Shown here piece after piece: positions 10,185-18,818 of a DNA stretch of 64,000 nucleotides (position 1 is its first letter; each line of letters opens with the position of its first letter). The position numbers and the translations under genes were made by a program. Where the stretch lies: NCBI GenBank assembly GCA_963760935.1, contig CAVXFB010000003.1:682001-746000 (forward strand), read 5' to 3'. The notes below the pieces were generated by a model that was given only the letters and a program-made list of their open reading frames with translations, ran no database searches and was not told where the DNA came from. The DNA comes from CAVXFB01 sp963760935 (GTDB taxonomy: Bacteria; Planctomycetota; Planctomycetia; Pirellulales; Thermoguttaceae).

Positions 10185-10841
10185 ATGATTGTGACTATCG
10201 ACGGACCCGCTGGCGCTGGAAAGAGCACGGTTGCTCGAGCGCTGGCCCGACGGCTGTCGTTTCGTTTTCTCGATACCGGCGCGATGTATCGGGCTGTGGC
10301 CTTGGCCGGTTTACGCCGCGGATTGGATTGGGACATGCCTGAAGATCTGGCCCGACTGGCGCGGCAGCTAGATATCAAGGTGGTCGACGACCGGATCTTA
10401 TTGGACGGTGAGGACGTGACCGATGCCGTACGGACGTCCGAAGTGACCGCCGTGACTCGCTACGCCGCCGATAATGCTGAGGTCCGATCGCATTTGGTGC
10501 AACTCCAGCGCAAAATTGCAGGCAATGACAACGTCGTCACCGAAGGACGCGACCAGGGGACGGTAGCTTTCCCAAACGCTGCGTGCAAGATATTCCTCAC
10601 CGCCACACCGCAAGAGCGGGCCCGTCGACGTTTGAACGACCTACACTCCCAAGGCGAGCCTGTAACACTTGAGCAAGTCTTGGCCGCGCAAGAGCGGCGC
10701 GATCGTGAGGACGCCCAACGGCGGGTCGGCCCTTTATTAGCGGCCGGAGATGCCGTAAAAGTCTACACGGACGGGCTCACGCTGAACCAAGTCGTTGACA
10801 AGCTGGAGTTGTTGGTGCGTGACAAGCTGAAACACAACTAG
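10185..10841 (+). CDS. cmk: cytidylate kinase
   Basis: 218 residues from ATG 10185; a TTG 21 bases upstream is possible but gives a non-conserved extension. It phosphorylates CMP and dCMP with ATP to the diphosphates. Visible motifs: P-loop GPAGAGKST (7-15), FRFLDTGAMYRAVAL, the CMP-binding region DVTDAVRTSEVT, GRDQGTVAFPNA and the lid-like RARRRLNDL. Length is normal. Its TAG stop is 10839-10841: T and A are the target dinucleotide of the adjacent IS630 element and G is the first base of that element. The sequence after the right end also reads TAG, so the protein end is unchanged by the insertion. Confidence 0.95.
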   Translation: MIVTIDGPAGAGKSTVARALARRLSFRFLDTGAMYRAVALAGLRRGLDWDMPEDLARLARQLDIKVVDDRILLDGEDVTDAVRTSEVTAVTRYAADNAEVRSHLVQLQRKIAGNDNVVTEGRDQGTVAFPNAACKIFLTATPQERARRRLNDLHSQGEPVTLEQVLAAQERRDREDAQRRVGPLLAAGDAVKVYTDGLTLNQVVDKLELLVRDKLKHN

Positions 10842-10863
10842 TGGGCGTTCAAGGCTGAGTTGA
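10839..10863 (+). repeat. left terminal inverted repeat of the IS630 element
   Basis: Starts TAGTGGGCGTTCAAGG and ends CTGAGTTGA. It matches 19 of 25 positions of the reverse complement of 12053-12077, with the block TTCAAG shared. Confidence 0.85.
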
Positions 10864-10925
10864 CTTGTTTACTGTTTTCGATTATGCCTTCTCCTGTCTT
10901 GGATGATTCAAACAGGAGAGGGATT

Positions 10926-12067
10926 ATGGGCAAGGAAGCCAAGCACGTCGTTCGGCTGAAAGTCGAAGATCGAGAATGGTTGCAGTCGCTGCTGCGTAAG
11001 GGAGGCCAGAGCGAATCGCTCTTGAAACGGGCGCGAGTGTTGCTCAAGGCCGACCAGTCGCAGCAGGGGCCGGGGTGGAGCGACGAACGAATTGCCGAGT
11101 TTGCCGAGGTCGGGCTGTCTACGGTGTACCGTGTGCGGCAACGCTTTGTGGAAGACGGAGCGGCAGCGGCTGTCTGCCGCAAGAGGGCGGAAGGCCGACA
11201 GTATCGCAAGTTGGACGGCGAACAAGAAGCGCGTCTGATAGCGTTGGCGTGCAGCCAAGCGCCGGAGGGCCGGAACCGTTGGACACTGCACCTGTTGGCC
11301 GACCGCTTGGTGGCCTTGCAAATCGTGGACGACATCAGCCATGAATGCGTACGTAGCACGCTTAAAAAAACGAACTTAAGCCTCACTTGAGAGAGCAATG
11401 GGTGATTCCACCCCAGCAGAATGCCGACTTTGTGGCGGCGATGGAAGACGTGCTGGAGGTGTACAAGCGGCCCTATGATCCGCGACGGCCGCAAGTGTGT
11501 TTCGACGAGCAGAGCAAGCAGTTGGTGCGAGACACACGGCCTGTTTTGCCATGCGAGCCGGGACAACCACAACGGGTCGACTACGAGTACGAGCGAAATG
11601 GCACGGCCAACTTGTTTATGTTTTTCGAGCCGTTGGGAGGCCAACGCCACGTTAAGGTAACTGATCGACGCACCAAGATTGACTTCGCCCAAGTGATTCG
11701 GGAGTTGGTGGACGAACACTATCCCGAGGCGGAAAAGATCGTGTTGGTGATGGACAACTTGAATACCCACAAGCCGGCGTCCCTGTACGAAGCGTTTGAG
11801 CCGGCCGAGGCGCGTCGGTTAGTTGAACGGCTGGAGATCCATTACACGCCGAAACATGGAAGCTGGCTGAACATGGCGGAGACGGAGTTGAGCATTCTCA
11901 CGAAACAATGCCTGGATCGTCGCATCCCCGATCAGCCCATGCTCATTCGGGAGGTAGCTGCTTGGGAAACGGATCGTAACGCCGCGGATTGTACCATCGA
12001 CTGGCGGTTCACGACTGACGACGCAAGGATCAAACTCAAACGCCTCTACCCATCAATTCAGGCTTGA
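10926..12067 (+). CDS. IS630-family transposase, two frames joined by a -1 frameshift
   Basis: The first frame (10926-11390) encodes the helix-turn-helix DNA-binding part (SDERIAEFAEVGLSTVYRVR). The second frame, open through 11387-12067, encodes the DDE catalytic domain: Asp in VCFDEQSK, Asp in VMDNLNTH and Glu in WLNMAETELS. At 11364-11370 there is a run of seven A followed by C. Slipping back one base there gives LKKNELKPHLREQWVIPP, the expected continuous IS630 sequence, whereas the zero frame stops 5 codons later. This is the standard arrangement for programmed -1 frameshifting or transcriptional slippage in IS630 elements. All catalytic residues are present and I see no other damage, so the element may be active. 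Confidence 0.88.
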
Positions 12068-12077
12068 AGAGGCACTA
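12053..12077 (-). repeat. right terminal inverted repeat of the IS630 element
   Basis: Read on the minus strand it begins TAGTGCCTCTTCAAGC and ends CTGAATTGA, pairing with the left repeat at 10839-10863. Confidence 0.85.
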
Positions 12078-12156
12078 GCTTGCAAAGAACGTCAAGAAAG
12101 GGCAGAATTAGTCGAGGTCGGCTCTTCCGCTATGCGAAACGCCCGGGAGGTGTTTG

Positions 12157-12678
12157 ATGTTTCTCACAGAACGCGACCGGCTACACGAGGAATTAGCCCA
12201 GATTGTCGAACAGATCGGTTGCTCCCGCAGTTCGTTGTTGCCGATCCTTCAGGCAGTCCAGCAAAGGTACTACCATATATCGGAATACTCGATGCAGGTA
12301 ATCGCCGACCTGCTGGACCTACACCCGGTGGAAGTTCATAGCGTCGTTTCGTTCTACAGTTTTCTCGACGAGCGACCTCAAGGGCAGTTTGTGATCCGCC
12401 TATGCCGGACGGCGACTTGCGACATGGCCGGCAAGGACCACGTTGCCCGACAGTTGCGAAACGACCTGCAAATTGACTTCGGCGAGACGACGCCTGACGG
12501 CAAGTTTTCGCTGGCATGGGCGAATTGCCTGGGCATGTGCGATCAGGGGCCGGCGCTGCTGGTCAACGAGCGGATCTTCACCCGGGTTACGGCCGAGAAG
12601 GTTCACGCCATTCTGGCCGAATGCCGGCAGATGTTTGGCGTCCACGCCACCACGTCGCGCAAGGAGCACCGGCTATGA
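12157..12678 (+). CDS. hydC: NuoE-like [2Fe-2S] subunit of NAD-linked [FeFe]-hydrogenase
   Basis: 173 residues from ATG 12157, with GGGAGG 6 bases upstream. The helical N-terminal region (LPILQAVQQRYYHI) is followed by a thioredoxin-like domain with Cys83, Cys88, Cys124 and Cys128 (C-x4-C and CLGMC), the ligands of the [2Fe-2S] cluster in NuoE, HndA and HydC. It passes electrons between the flavin subunit and the hydrogenase. It overlaps hydB by four bases (ATGA). The same fold occurs in complex I and formate dehydrogenases, but the adjacent HydB and HydA define this as a trimeric hydrogenase. The IS630 element ends just upstream and may have separated the operon from its original promoter or supplied one. 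Confidence 0.9.
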   Translation: MFLTERDRLHEELAQIVEQIGCSRSSLLPILQAVQQRYYHISEYSMQVIADLLDLHPVEVHSVVSFYSFLDERPQGQFVIRLCRTATCDMAGKDHVARQLRNDLQIDFGETTPDGKFSLAWANCLGMCDQGPALLVNERIFTRVTAEKVHAILAECRQMFGVHATTSRKEHRL

Positions 12679-13880
12679 CCATCCGCACCACCACCAGCCA
12701 ACTGACATTTAGCTCAATCGAGCCGGGTAGCGGGCTCCGAGCCGCGGTCGAACGGCCCCCGGCCGATGCCCTGCGCAAGGTAGAAAGTTCGGGCTTGCGG
12801 GGACGAGGCGGGGCCGGTTTCCCAACCAGTCTCAAGTGGGAATTAGCAGCCAAATCGCCCGGCGACAAAAAATTCGTCGTCTGCAATGCCGACGAGGGCG
12901 AGCCGGGAACCTTCAAGGACCGTGTCATCTTGTCCGAGTTCGCCGATCTGGTGTTTGAAGGCATGACCATCGGCGCATGGGTAATCGGTGCGGTTCAAGG
13001 AATCGTCTACCTGAGGGCCGAGTACACCTATCTCCGCCCACATTTGGAGCAGGTCTTGCAACGCCGCCGCGAGGCCGGTTTGCTCGGACCCGCCGTGGCC
13101 GGCAAAGCCGGCTTCGCCTTCGACATCTCGATCCACATGGGCTCCGGGGCGTATGTCTGCGGCGAGGAAACGGCCCTGATCGAGTCGCTCGAAGGTCAGC
13201 GCGGCGAACCCCGTAATCGGCCTCCGTTTCCAATCGACACGGGCTACCTAGGTAGCCCGACGATCGTCAATAACGTGGAAACGTTCGCGTGGGTGACCTG
13301 CATTCTGGCCGGCGGGTCAGAATGGTTCCGAAACATCGGCACGCAGAAATCCTCAGGCCGCAAACTGTTCAGCGTCTCTGGCGATTGCACCCATCCCGGC
13401 GTGTACGAATTCCCCATGGGCATCACGGTGGCTGAATTGTTGAGAGAAGTCGGCGGCGAAGGCGCCAAAGCCGTACAGGTCGGAGGCGCCGCCGGGCAAT
13501 GCGTCCCCGCTGCGCATTTTGACCGCACCCTGGCCTACGAAGATATTCCCACTGGCGGTTCCGTTATCGTGCTCGGACCGCAGCGAGATCCGCTCCGCGT
13601 GGCGCAGAACTTCCTCCATTTTTTCTTGGAGGAGTCGTGCGGCCAGTGTACGCCTTGCCGGGAGGGGATCCCTAAGCTAATCCAGTGTGTGGAATTCCTG
13701 CAAGACGGCCGTTGTTCCATGGATTATCTCAAGGAAATTTGTGCTCTGGGAGAGACCATGCAGTTGGCTTCGAAATGCGGCTTAGGCCAGTCGGCCCCCA
13801 ACGCCCTGCTATCAGTCGTTGAACACTTCCAGGACGAGATTCTTGGCCGCGTCGTTGCGACTCAAGCGCCTATCCACTAG
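12675..13880 (+). CDS. hydB: NuoF-like NADH-binding flavoprotein subunit of [FeFe]-hydrogenase
   Basis: 401 residues from ATG 12675. It binds FMN and NAD(H): SGLRGRGGAGFPTSLKW (39-55) is the flavin/NAD site and GSGAYVCGEETALIESLEG the second flavin loop. The C-terminal motif ESCGQCTPCREG gives Cys322, Cys325 and Cys328, with Cys368 completing the [4Fe-4S] N3 cluster. Unlike HydB of Thermotoga it lacks the extra N-terminal [2Fe-2S] and C-terminal 2x[4Fe-4S] ferredoxin domains, so it resembles the plain NuoF core. It oxidises NADH or reduces NAD+ for the hydrogenase. In bifurcating enzymes this subunit is also the proposed electron-splitting site; whether that holds here cannot be read from sequence. 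Confidence 0.92.
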   Translation: MTIRTTTSQLTFSSIEPGSGLRAAVERPPADALRKVESSGLRGRGGAGFPTSLKWELAAKSPGDKKFVVCNADEGEPGTFKDRVILSEFADLVFEGMTIGAWVIGAVQGIVYLRAEYTYLRPHLEQVLQRRREAGLLGPAVAGKAGFAFDISIHMGSGAYVCGEETALIESLEGQRGEPRNRPPFPIDTGYLGSPTIVNNVETFAWVTCILAGGSEWFRNIGTQKSSGRKLFSVSGDCTHPGVYEFPMGITVAELLREVGGEGAKAVQVGGAAGQCVPAAHFDRTLAYEDIPTGGSVIVLGPQRDPLRVAQNFLHFFLEESCGQCTPCREGIPKLIQCVEFLQDGRCSMDYLKEICALGETMQLASKCGLGQSAPNALLSVVEHFQDEILGRVVATQAPIH

Positions 13881-13892
13881 GGAGGACCATCT

Positions 13893-15824
13893 GTGAATCA
13901 CGATCTTCAGCCCATCGGCCAGCCGACGCGGGCCCCAGCCAGTCAGCGCTCGCGCACCGCTGAGTTGATCGAGCATGCCAAGGCGTTGGGCAAGACGATT
14001 ACTGTGACGATTGACGGAAATCCGGTCACCGTACCGCTGGGAACGACGATCCTTGAAGCAGCGCAACAATTGCAGATCCGCATCCCTACCCTCTGCTTCC
14101 ACGAGGACTTGTGCCTGGCCGGAGTGTGCCGGGTGTGCGTGGTCGAAGTCGAAGGTCAGCGGACTCTCCAGTCGGCCTGCAGCTATCCAATCACCTCTCC
14201 AATTGACGTAAGCACCCATTCGGCCAAGGTTCGCCGGGCCCGCCGCAATGTGCTCGACCTGCTATTGGCCAGCCATTATGGAGAGTGTTACGTTTGCAGC
14301 CGCAACAACCATTGCGAGCTTCAGGCGCTGGCGGCGGAATACGGCGTCGATCTCTTCCGTTTCGGCCACGTAGATCGGCAGAGATATGCTGTCGATGCAT
14401 CGAGCCACAGCGTGGTTCGCGACATGAACAAGTGCGTCCTCTGCCGCCGTTGCGTTCGCACGTGTATCGACTTGCAGGAAGTAGGCGTTCTCGAAGCCTT
14501 GCACCGCGGATCTCAAACCAAAGTTGCCACGTTTATGGATAAGCCGCTGGCCGACGTGGTTTGTATCAACTGCGGCCAGTGTATCAATCGTTGTCCGACC
14601 GGCGCCTTGCGGGCCAACGACCCGACGGACGAAGTTTGGGCGGCCATCGACGATCCGAGCAAACATGTCGTGATCCAGACCGCGCCCAGCCCCCGGGCGG
14701 GAATCGGCGAGTGTTTCGGACTGGAACCCGGGCATCCGCTGACGTTTCAGATGAATACCGCTCTACGGCGATGCGGCTTCAACCGTGTATTCGACACGAA
14801 CTTCGCCGCCGACCTCACGATCATCGAGGAGGGCGTAGAGCTCCTGCAGCGGCTTTACAGGGCACTAGTTCAAAAGGATACGACGGCCGCTTTGCCGCAA
14901 TTCACCAGTTGTTCGCCCGGCTGGGTGAAGTACCTCGAACACTTCTTCCCGCAATTCATCCCGCATCTTTCAACGGCCAAAAGTCCACAGCAGATGTTCG
15001 GGGCGTTAATCAAAACTTACTACGCCCAGCAGAATCGGATCGACCCCAAGGACATTGTGACTGTGGCGCTAATGCCGTGTTCGGCCAAGAAGTTCGAGTG
15101 CAATCGACCCGAAATGTGCGCAAGCGGTTACAAGGATATCGACTACGGACTTACAACGAGGGAATTGGGTAAGATGGTCCGCGAGGCAGGCATCGATTTG
15201 CCGAGACTGCCCAAATCCGATTTCGACGACCCGTTTGGCACGGCCACCGGTTCGGGAGTGATCTTTGGCGCGACCGGCGGCGTAATGGAAGCGGCCCTGC
15301 GCACCGTATTGGAACTGGTCACGGGCCAGAAAATCGAAAAACTCTTTGCCGACGCCGACATCTTGCCGCTTCGGGGCTTCGAAGGAGTGCGCTATGCCGA
15401 AGTACCGGTGACGACCGTTGGCCCCGTACCCGATCTCGTTTCCCACCTATTTCCCGATTGGGATTGGCTCCGCGGCGCAACGCTGAAAGTGGGCGTTTGT
15501 CACGGCACCGCAAACGCGAAGCGGGTAATGGAAGATATTGTAGCGGGTGGACGATTTAGCCAGTGCCATTTCATCGAGTTCATGGCCTGCCCCGGCGGAT
15601 GCCTCGGCGGCGGCGGACAACCCACGCCCACGAGCCCGGCCATTCGTGCCGCTCGCGCCAAGGCGATCTACTCCGAAGATCATGCCTACTCGGTACGCAA
15701 GTCCCACGAGAACCCGGCCATCGCGCAGGTGTACGAGCAATTTCTCATCGACGGCCCCTGCGGTCACAAGAGTCACTCCTTGCTTCATACCACGTACACA
15801 CCGCGAGGCAAGTACATCGCCTGA
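13893..15824 (+). CDS. hydA: [FeFe]-hydrogenase catalytic subunit
   Basis: 643 residues from GTG 13893, preceded by GGGAGG. After ~35 non-conserved residues comes a [2Fe-2S] ferredoxin domain (CFHEDLCLAGVCRVC and a later Cys), a NuoG-type His/Cys cluster region (CYVCSRNNHCELQ), a 2x[4Fe-4S] domain (CVLCRRCVRTC and CINCGQCINRCPTGAL), then the H-cluster domain with TSCSPGW (L1), MPCSAKKFEC (L2) and EFMACPGGCLGGGG (L3). All H-cluster cysteines are present, so the enzyme should interconvert protons and H2. With HydB and HydC this is the group A, HndD/HydA-type, NAD-dependent and possibly bifurcating architecture. The maturases HydE, HydF and HydG are not in the window and must be encoded elsewhere for activity. 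Confidence 0.95.
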   Translation: MNHDLQPIGQPTRAPASQRSRTAELIEHAKALGKTITVTIDGNPVTVPLGTTILEAAQQLQIRIPTLCFHEDLCLAGVCRVCVVEVEGQRTLQSACSYPITSPIDVSTHSAKVRRARRNVLDLLLASHYGECYVCSRNNHCELQALAAEYGVDLFRFGHVDRQRYAVDASSHSVVRDMNKCVLCRRCVRTCIDLQEVGVLEALHRGSQTKVATFMDKPLADVVCINCGQCINRCPTGALRANDPTDEVWAAIDDPSKHVVIQTAPSPRAGIGECFGLEPGHPLTFQMNTALRRCGFNRVFDTNFAADLTIIEEGVELLQRLYRALVQKDTTAALPQFTSCSPGWVKYLEHFFPQFIPHLSTAKSPQQMFGALIKTYYAQQNRIDPKDIVTVALMPCSAKKFECNRPEMCASGYKDIDYGLTTRELGKMVREAGIDLPRLPKSDFDDPFGTATGSGVIFGATGGVMEAALRTVLELVTGQKIEKLFADADILPLRGFEGVRYAEVPVTTVGPVPDLVSHLFPDWDWLRGATLKVGVCHGTANAKRVMEDIVAGGRFSQCHFIEFMACPGGCLGGGGQPTPTSPAIRAARAKAIYSEDHAYSVRKSHENPAIAQVYEQFLIDGPCGHKSHSLLHTTYTPRGKYIA

Positions 15825-15873
15825 CCCGAAGGAAAGCCCCGTCGGTTGCCGAAGTGCCCGTCTTCACTCCCTC

Positions 15874-16563
15874 ATGTCTCAACGTTCACTCATAAGCCGC
15901 CTCTGGTATCGACTGCTCCAGTTCCTATTGCATGTTCTTGCCCTGTTGGCTTACGGTGTGCGTCACACCGGACAGAGAAATATCCCGGACGCGGGGGGCG
16001 TCCTGGTGGTTTCAAATCATCAGAGCCATCTAGATCCGCCGCTGGTCGGCGTTGGCTGTCGCCGACGAATGAACTATCTGGCCCGCGTAACCCTCTTCCG
16101 CTTCACACCATTTGCGTGGCTAATCAACTCGGTCGACGCCATTCCGATTGACCGCGACGGTATTGGGCTAGGCGGCATCAAGGAGGCGCTCAAGCGTCTG
16201 AAACGCGGCGAGATGGTGTTGATTTTTCCCGAGGGCACTCGCTCTCGTGACGGCGAGATCGCACCGTTTCGTCCCGGCTTTACTACATTGGCCGTACGCT
16301 CCAAGGCGGCCATCCTGCCGGTGGCGATTGACGGCGCCTTTACAGCGTGGCCGCGCTGGCGGAAGTTCCCAGGGCGAGGCCGCGTCCGCGTGCACTACGG
16401 CAAACCGATCATGCCCGACGAGTTTGCCGGGCGAGATGAACGAGAACTCGTGGCGGAAGTTGAACGACGCGTGCGTCAGTGCCAGGCGGAATTGCGAAGC
16501 AAGGCGGCAGCCGCTTCGCTCACGTCTTTTCCGCGCTCCAGTCGCGGCGCTGACGTGAACTGA
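15874..16563 (+). CDS. plsC: 1-acyl-sn-glycerol-3-phosphate acyltransferase
   Basis: 229 residues. Start ATG 15874 gives an N-terminal hydrophobic helix (about 10-30), then the acyltransferase motifs NHQSHLDPP (the HX4D catalytic pair, near residue 50) and FPEGTRSRDG (glycerophosphate binding), and VAIDGA. It adds the second acyl chain to lysophosphatidate at the inner membrane. It starts 49 bases after hydA, so it may be co-transcribed with the hydrogenase, though a functional link is not obvious. Its last 44 bases overlap the end of rpoN on the opposite strand. Confidence 0.88.
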   Translation: MSQRSLISRLWYRLLQFLLHVLALLAYGVRHTGQRNIPDAGGVLVVSNHQSHLDPPLVGVGCRRRMNYLARVTLFRFTPFAWLINSVDAIPIDRDGIGLGGIKEALKRLKRGEMVLIFPEGTRSRDGEIAPFRPGFTTLAVRSKAAILPVAIDGAFTAWPRWRKFPGRGRVRVHYGKPIMPDEFAGRDERELVAEVERRVRQCQAELRSKAAAASLTSFPRSSRGADVN

Positions 16564-18016
16564 GAATGCCCATCGCCTTGCGATACTTCGTCACGGTGCG
16601 GCGGGCGACGGTGATTCCGTGCGAGGCGAGTTGCTGAACGAGTTGATCATCGCTCAACGGATGTTGCTTGTCTTCGGCGTCGACAATTTCTTGCAGCTTC
16701 AGCCGCACGGTGTCCCATGCGACCTCTTCGCCCGCGGCACTCGTGGTGCCGCCGACAAAGAATCGCTTCAATGGAAAGATGCCTCGCGGCGTTTGAATCC
16801 ATTTTTCATCCACCGCCCGGCTCACGGTCGTCACGTGGACGCCCACCTTATCGGCAATCTGCTGCATCTTCAGCGGTTCGATCGCCTCCGGACCTTTGTC
16901 AAGGAACTGCCGCTGGTGATCGACAATCGCCTGGGCTACCTTTGTCAGCGTCGAACGCCGCTGCTGGATCGAATCGATCAGCCACTGGGCCGAATTGACT
17001 TTCCGCTTGATGTACTCGCGGGTCTCCGGACTCGTGTCCGAGCTTTGGAAGAGCTTGCGATAGTACGGGCTGATGAACAAGCTCGGCGTGTGGCCATCTT
17101 CCAAACGCACGCGATATTGGCCATTTTCGTCCGGCTCGACAAACACGTCCGGCGTAACGGGCGGCGCCACGACTTTCGTGAAATCGGCACCGGGCTTCGG
17201 GCTCAGCTTGCGAAGCTCTCCCAACGCCTCTTGAATCAACTCGATCGAATAGCCGGTGCGACGCGAAATCACCGGCAAACGGTTGTGCTCCAGGTCTTCC
17301 AGATGATTTGAAATTAACGTGTGAAGCTGTTCGTAACACGGCATGCCGGGCTGCAATTGCAAGAGCAAGCACTCGCGCAGGTCTCGGGCGCCAACGCCGG
17401 GCGGATCCAATCTCTGTACCAGCGACAGCGCACGCTGCGCCAGCGATAGTTCCTCCGGCCCCGCATCCGTGCCCAGCAGGTCCTCCAACCGTCCCTGCAA
17501 GTATCCGTTGGTGTCGAGATTGTAGATAATGCGGTCGGCCATCGCTCGCAGTTCGGGCTCCAAGTCGAACCAGCCCAACTGATCGTGCAGATAATCGAGC
17601 AGAGTCTGCGGTCGGGCCACCATGTTGGCCATAGCGTCGACTTTGCGTTCGCCGGCTTCTTCGATCTCGCCGCGCGACGGATGCGAGCGTTCCTCGAAGT
17701 GGTCGGGCCACTCCTCATCCATCTTCATCAGCCGCTCGAAGTCGCCCTCGTTGGCGTGCGTCTCGTCGATAACCAACTCGCGCTCTTCCTCGGTTGGCCC
17801 GTCGGGCGGCTGACGCTCGTCCACTTCGCCCAGTTCCTCGACGATCTCCGGTTCTTCTTCTACGATTTCCAGAACTGGATTTTCTTCCATCTCCTGCTCG
17901 ATCCGCTCCTGCAAGGCCAGAATGGGCAACTGCAGAATCTCCATCGACTGGATCATCCGCGGCGCCAGCATTTGCTTCTGGACGAGTCGAAGATCTTGGC
18001 CAAACGAAAGACGCAT
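16520..18016 (-). CDS. rpoN: RNA polymerase sigma-54 factor
   Basis: 498 residues. Region I is Gln/Leu-rich at the N-terminus (QKQMLAPRMIQSMEILQLP), the part contacted by AAA+ activators. An acidic region II follows (EEPEIVEELGEVDERQ). The core-binding and -12/-24 DNA-binding regions run to the C-terminus, which holds the RpoN box ARRTVTKYRK. Length and order are normal. Sigma-54 directs activator-dependent transcription from -24/-12 promoters; no sigma-54 activator is visible in the window. It is convergent with and overlaps plsC by 44 bases. Confidence 0.95.
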   Translation of the reverse strand: MRLSFGQDLRLVQKQMLAPRMIQSMEILQLPILALQERIEQEMEENPVLEIVEEEPEIVEELGEVDERQPPDGPTEEERELVIDETHANEGDFERLMKMDEEWPDHFEERSHPSRGEIEEAGERKVDAMANMVARPQTLLDYLHDQLGWFDLEPELRAMADRIIYNLDTNGYLQGRLEDLLGTDAGPEELSLAQRALSLVQRLDPPGVGARDLRECLLLQLQPGMPCYEQLHTLISNHLEDLEHNRLPVISRRTGYSIELIQEALGELRKLSPKPGADFTKVVAPPVTPDVFVEPDENGQYRVRLEDGHTPSLFISPYYRKLFQSSDTSPETREYIKRKVNSAQWLIDSIQQRRSTLTKVAQAIVDHQRQFLDKGPEAIEPLKMQQIADKVGVHVTTVSRAVDEKWIQTPRGIFPLKRFFVGGTTSAAGEEVAWDTVRLKLQEIVDAEDKQHPLSDDQLVQQLASHGITVARRTVTKYRKAMGILSSRQRRDWSAEKT

Positions 18017-18114
18017 GGGACCTCGCTATGTTGTCGGGTGCGTCCGCGACGCGCCCGTATCATCCGCAACCGTGCTGAATGCACCCTGCCAATGGATACA
18101 TCCTGCGCCATCCA

Positions 18115-18714
18115 TTAAAATACTTGCCGGCCGGTCAATGCGTCGGCCAACACTTCCTTGTTTGCAAACTCCAACACGCTTCCGCTGGTAATTCCCCTCG
18201 CGAGCCGGGTGATGCGCACCGGCAACCCGCTTAACATGTTTGAAATTTGAAGGGCCGTACCGTCACCTTCTGTTGTCGGGTTGGTCGCCATGATCACCTC
18301 CTTGAATCCCTCTTCACGCACTCGTCGCACCAAGGCGTCGATCGTCAATTGCTCGGGTCCGATTTGATCCAATGGCGCAATTCTTCCCAACAAGACGTGA
18401 TACAGGCCTCGATACACGCCCGACTGTTCCAATGCGATCAGGTCGCGCGGTTGTTCCACCACGCAAACCGCATCCTGCTGCCGGCTCGGGTCGCGGCAGA
18501 TCGAACACAACTCTTCTTCTGCCAAATTATAGCACCGACGGCAGTATTGAACATTGTCTTTGACGCTGCGAATGGCGTCGGCCAGCTCCAAAGCTTCGTC
18601 GCGATGGACGCGCAAAATATGATACGCCAGTCGCTCGGCCGACTTCTTCCCAATGCCGGGCAGTTTTGAAAACTCGTTTACGAGACGGGTGACGGATTGT
18701 GTGAGTTCGGACAT
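18115..18714 (-). CDS. recR: recombination mediator protein RecR
   Basis: 199 residues from ATG 18714 (MSELTQS), the usual RecR length; an in-frame ATG ten codons upstream is less likely. RecR works with RecO and RecF to load RecA at single-strand gaps. Motifs: helix-hairpin-helix KLPGIGKKSAERLA, four-Cys zinc finger CRRCYNLAEEELCSIC, Toprim start VCVVEQPRDLIALE and the C-terminal Walker-B-like LARGIT region. It follows ybaB and dnaX, the widespread dnaX-ybaB-recR cluster, here with a gap of about 100 bases. Confidence 0.95.
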   Translation of the reverse strand: MSELTQSVTRLVNEFSKLPGIGKKSAERLAYHILRVHRDEALELADAIRSVKDNVQYCRRCYNLAEEELCSICRDPSRQQDAVCVVEQPRDLIALEQSGVYRGLYHVLLGRIAPLDQIGPEQLTIDALVRRVREEGFKEVIMATNPTTEGDGTALQISNMLSGLPVRITRLARGITSGSVLEFANKEVLADALTGRQVF

Positions 18715-18818
18715 GAGAGCAACATTAGGGTGCGTGAAACGCACCGATTGGATTGTTGTAGACGGCTTTTCGCGTCAGTGCGTAATTTTCCGGAAAACCG
18801 TGGCATGCTGCACACGCC

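Larger units (their letters stand above)
10839..12077 (+). mobile_element. complete IS630-family insertion sequence
   Basis: About 1.24 kb bounded by TA at both ends (10839-10840 and 12076-12077), the duplicated TA target typical of IS630/Tc1-mariner elements. Terminal inverted repeats match at 19 of 25 positions. It carries one transposase gene in two frames. The site lies exactly in the cmk stop codon, and the right end is 79 bases before the hydrogenase operon. Confidence 0.9.

Noticed and set aside
10838..11770. Long open frame antisense to the IS630 transposase
   Set aside because: It mirrors the transposase codons, and the plus-strand frames carry the conserved DDE motifs.
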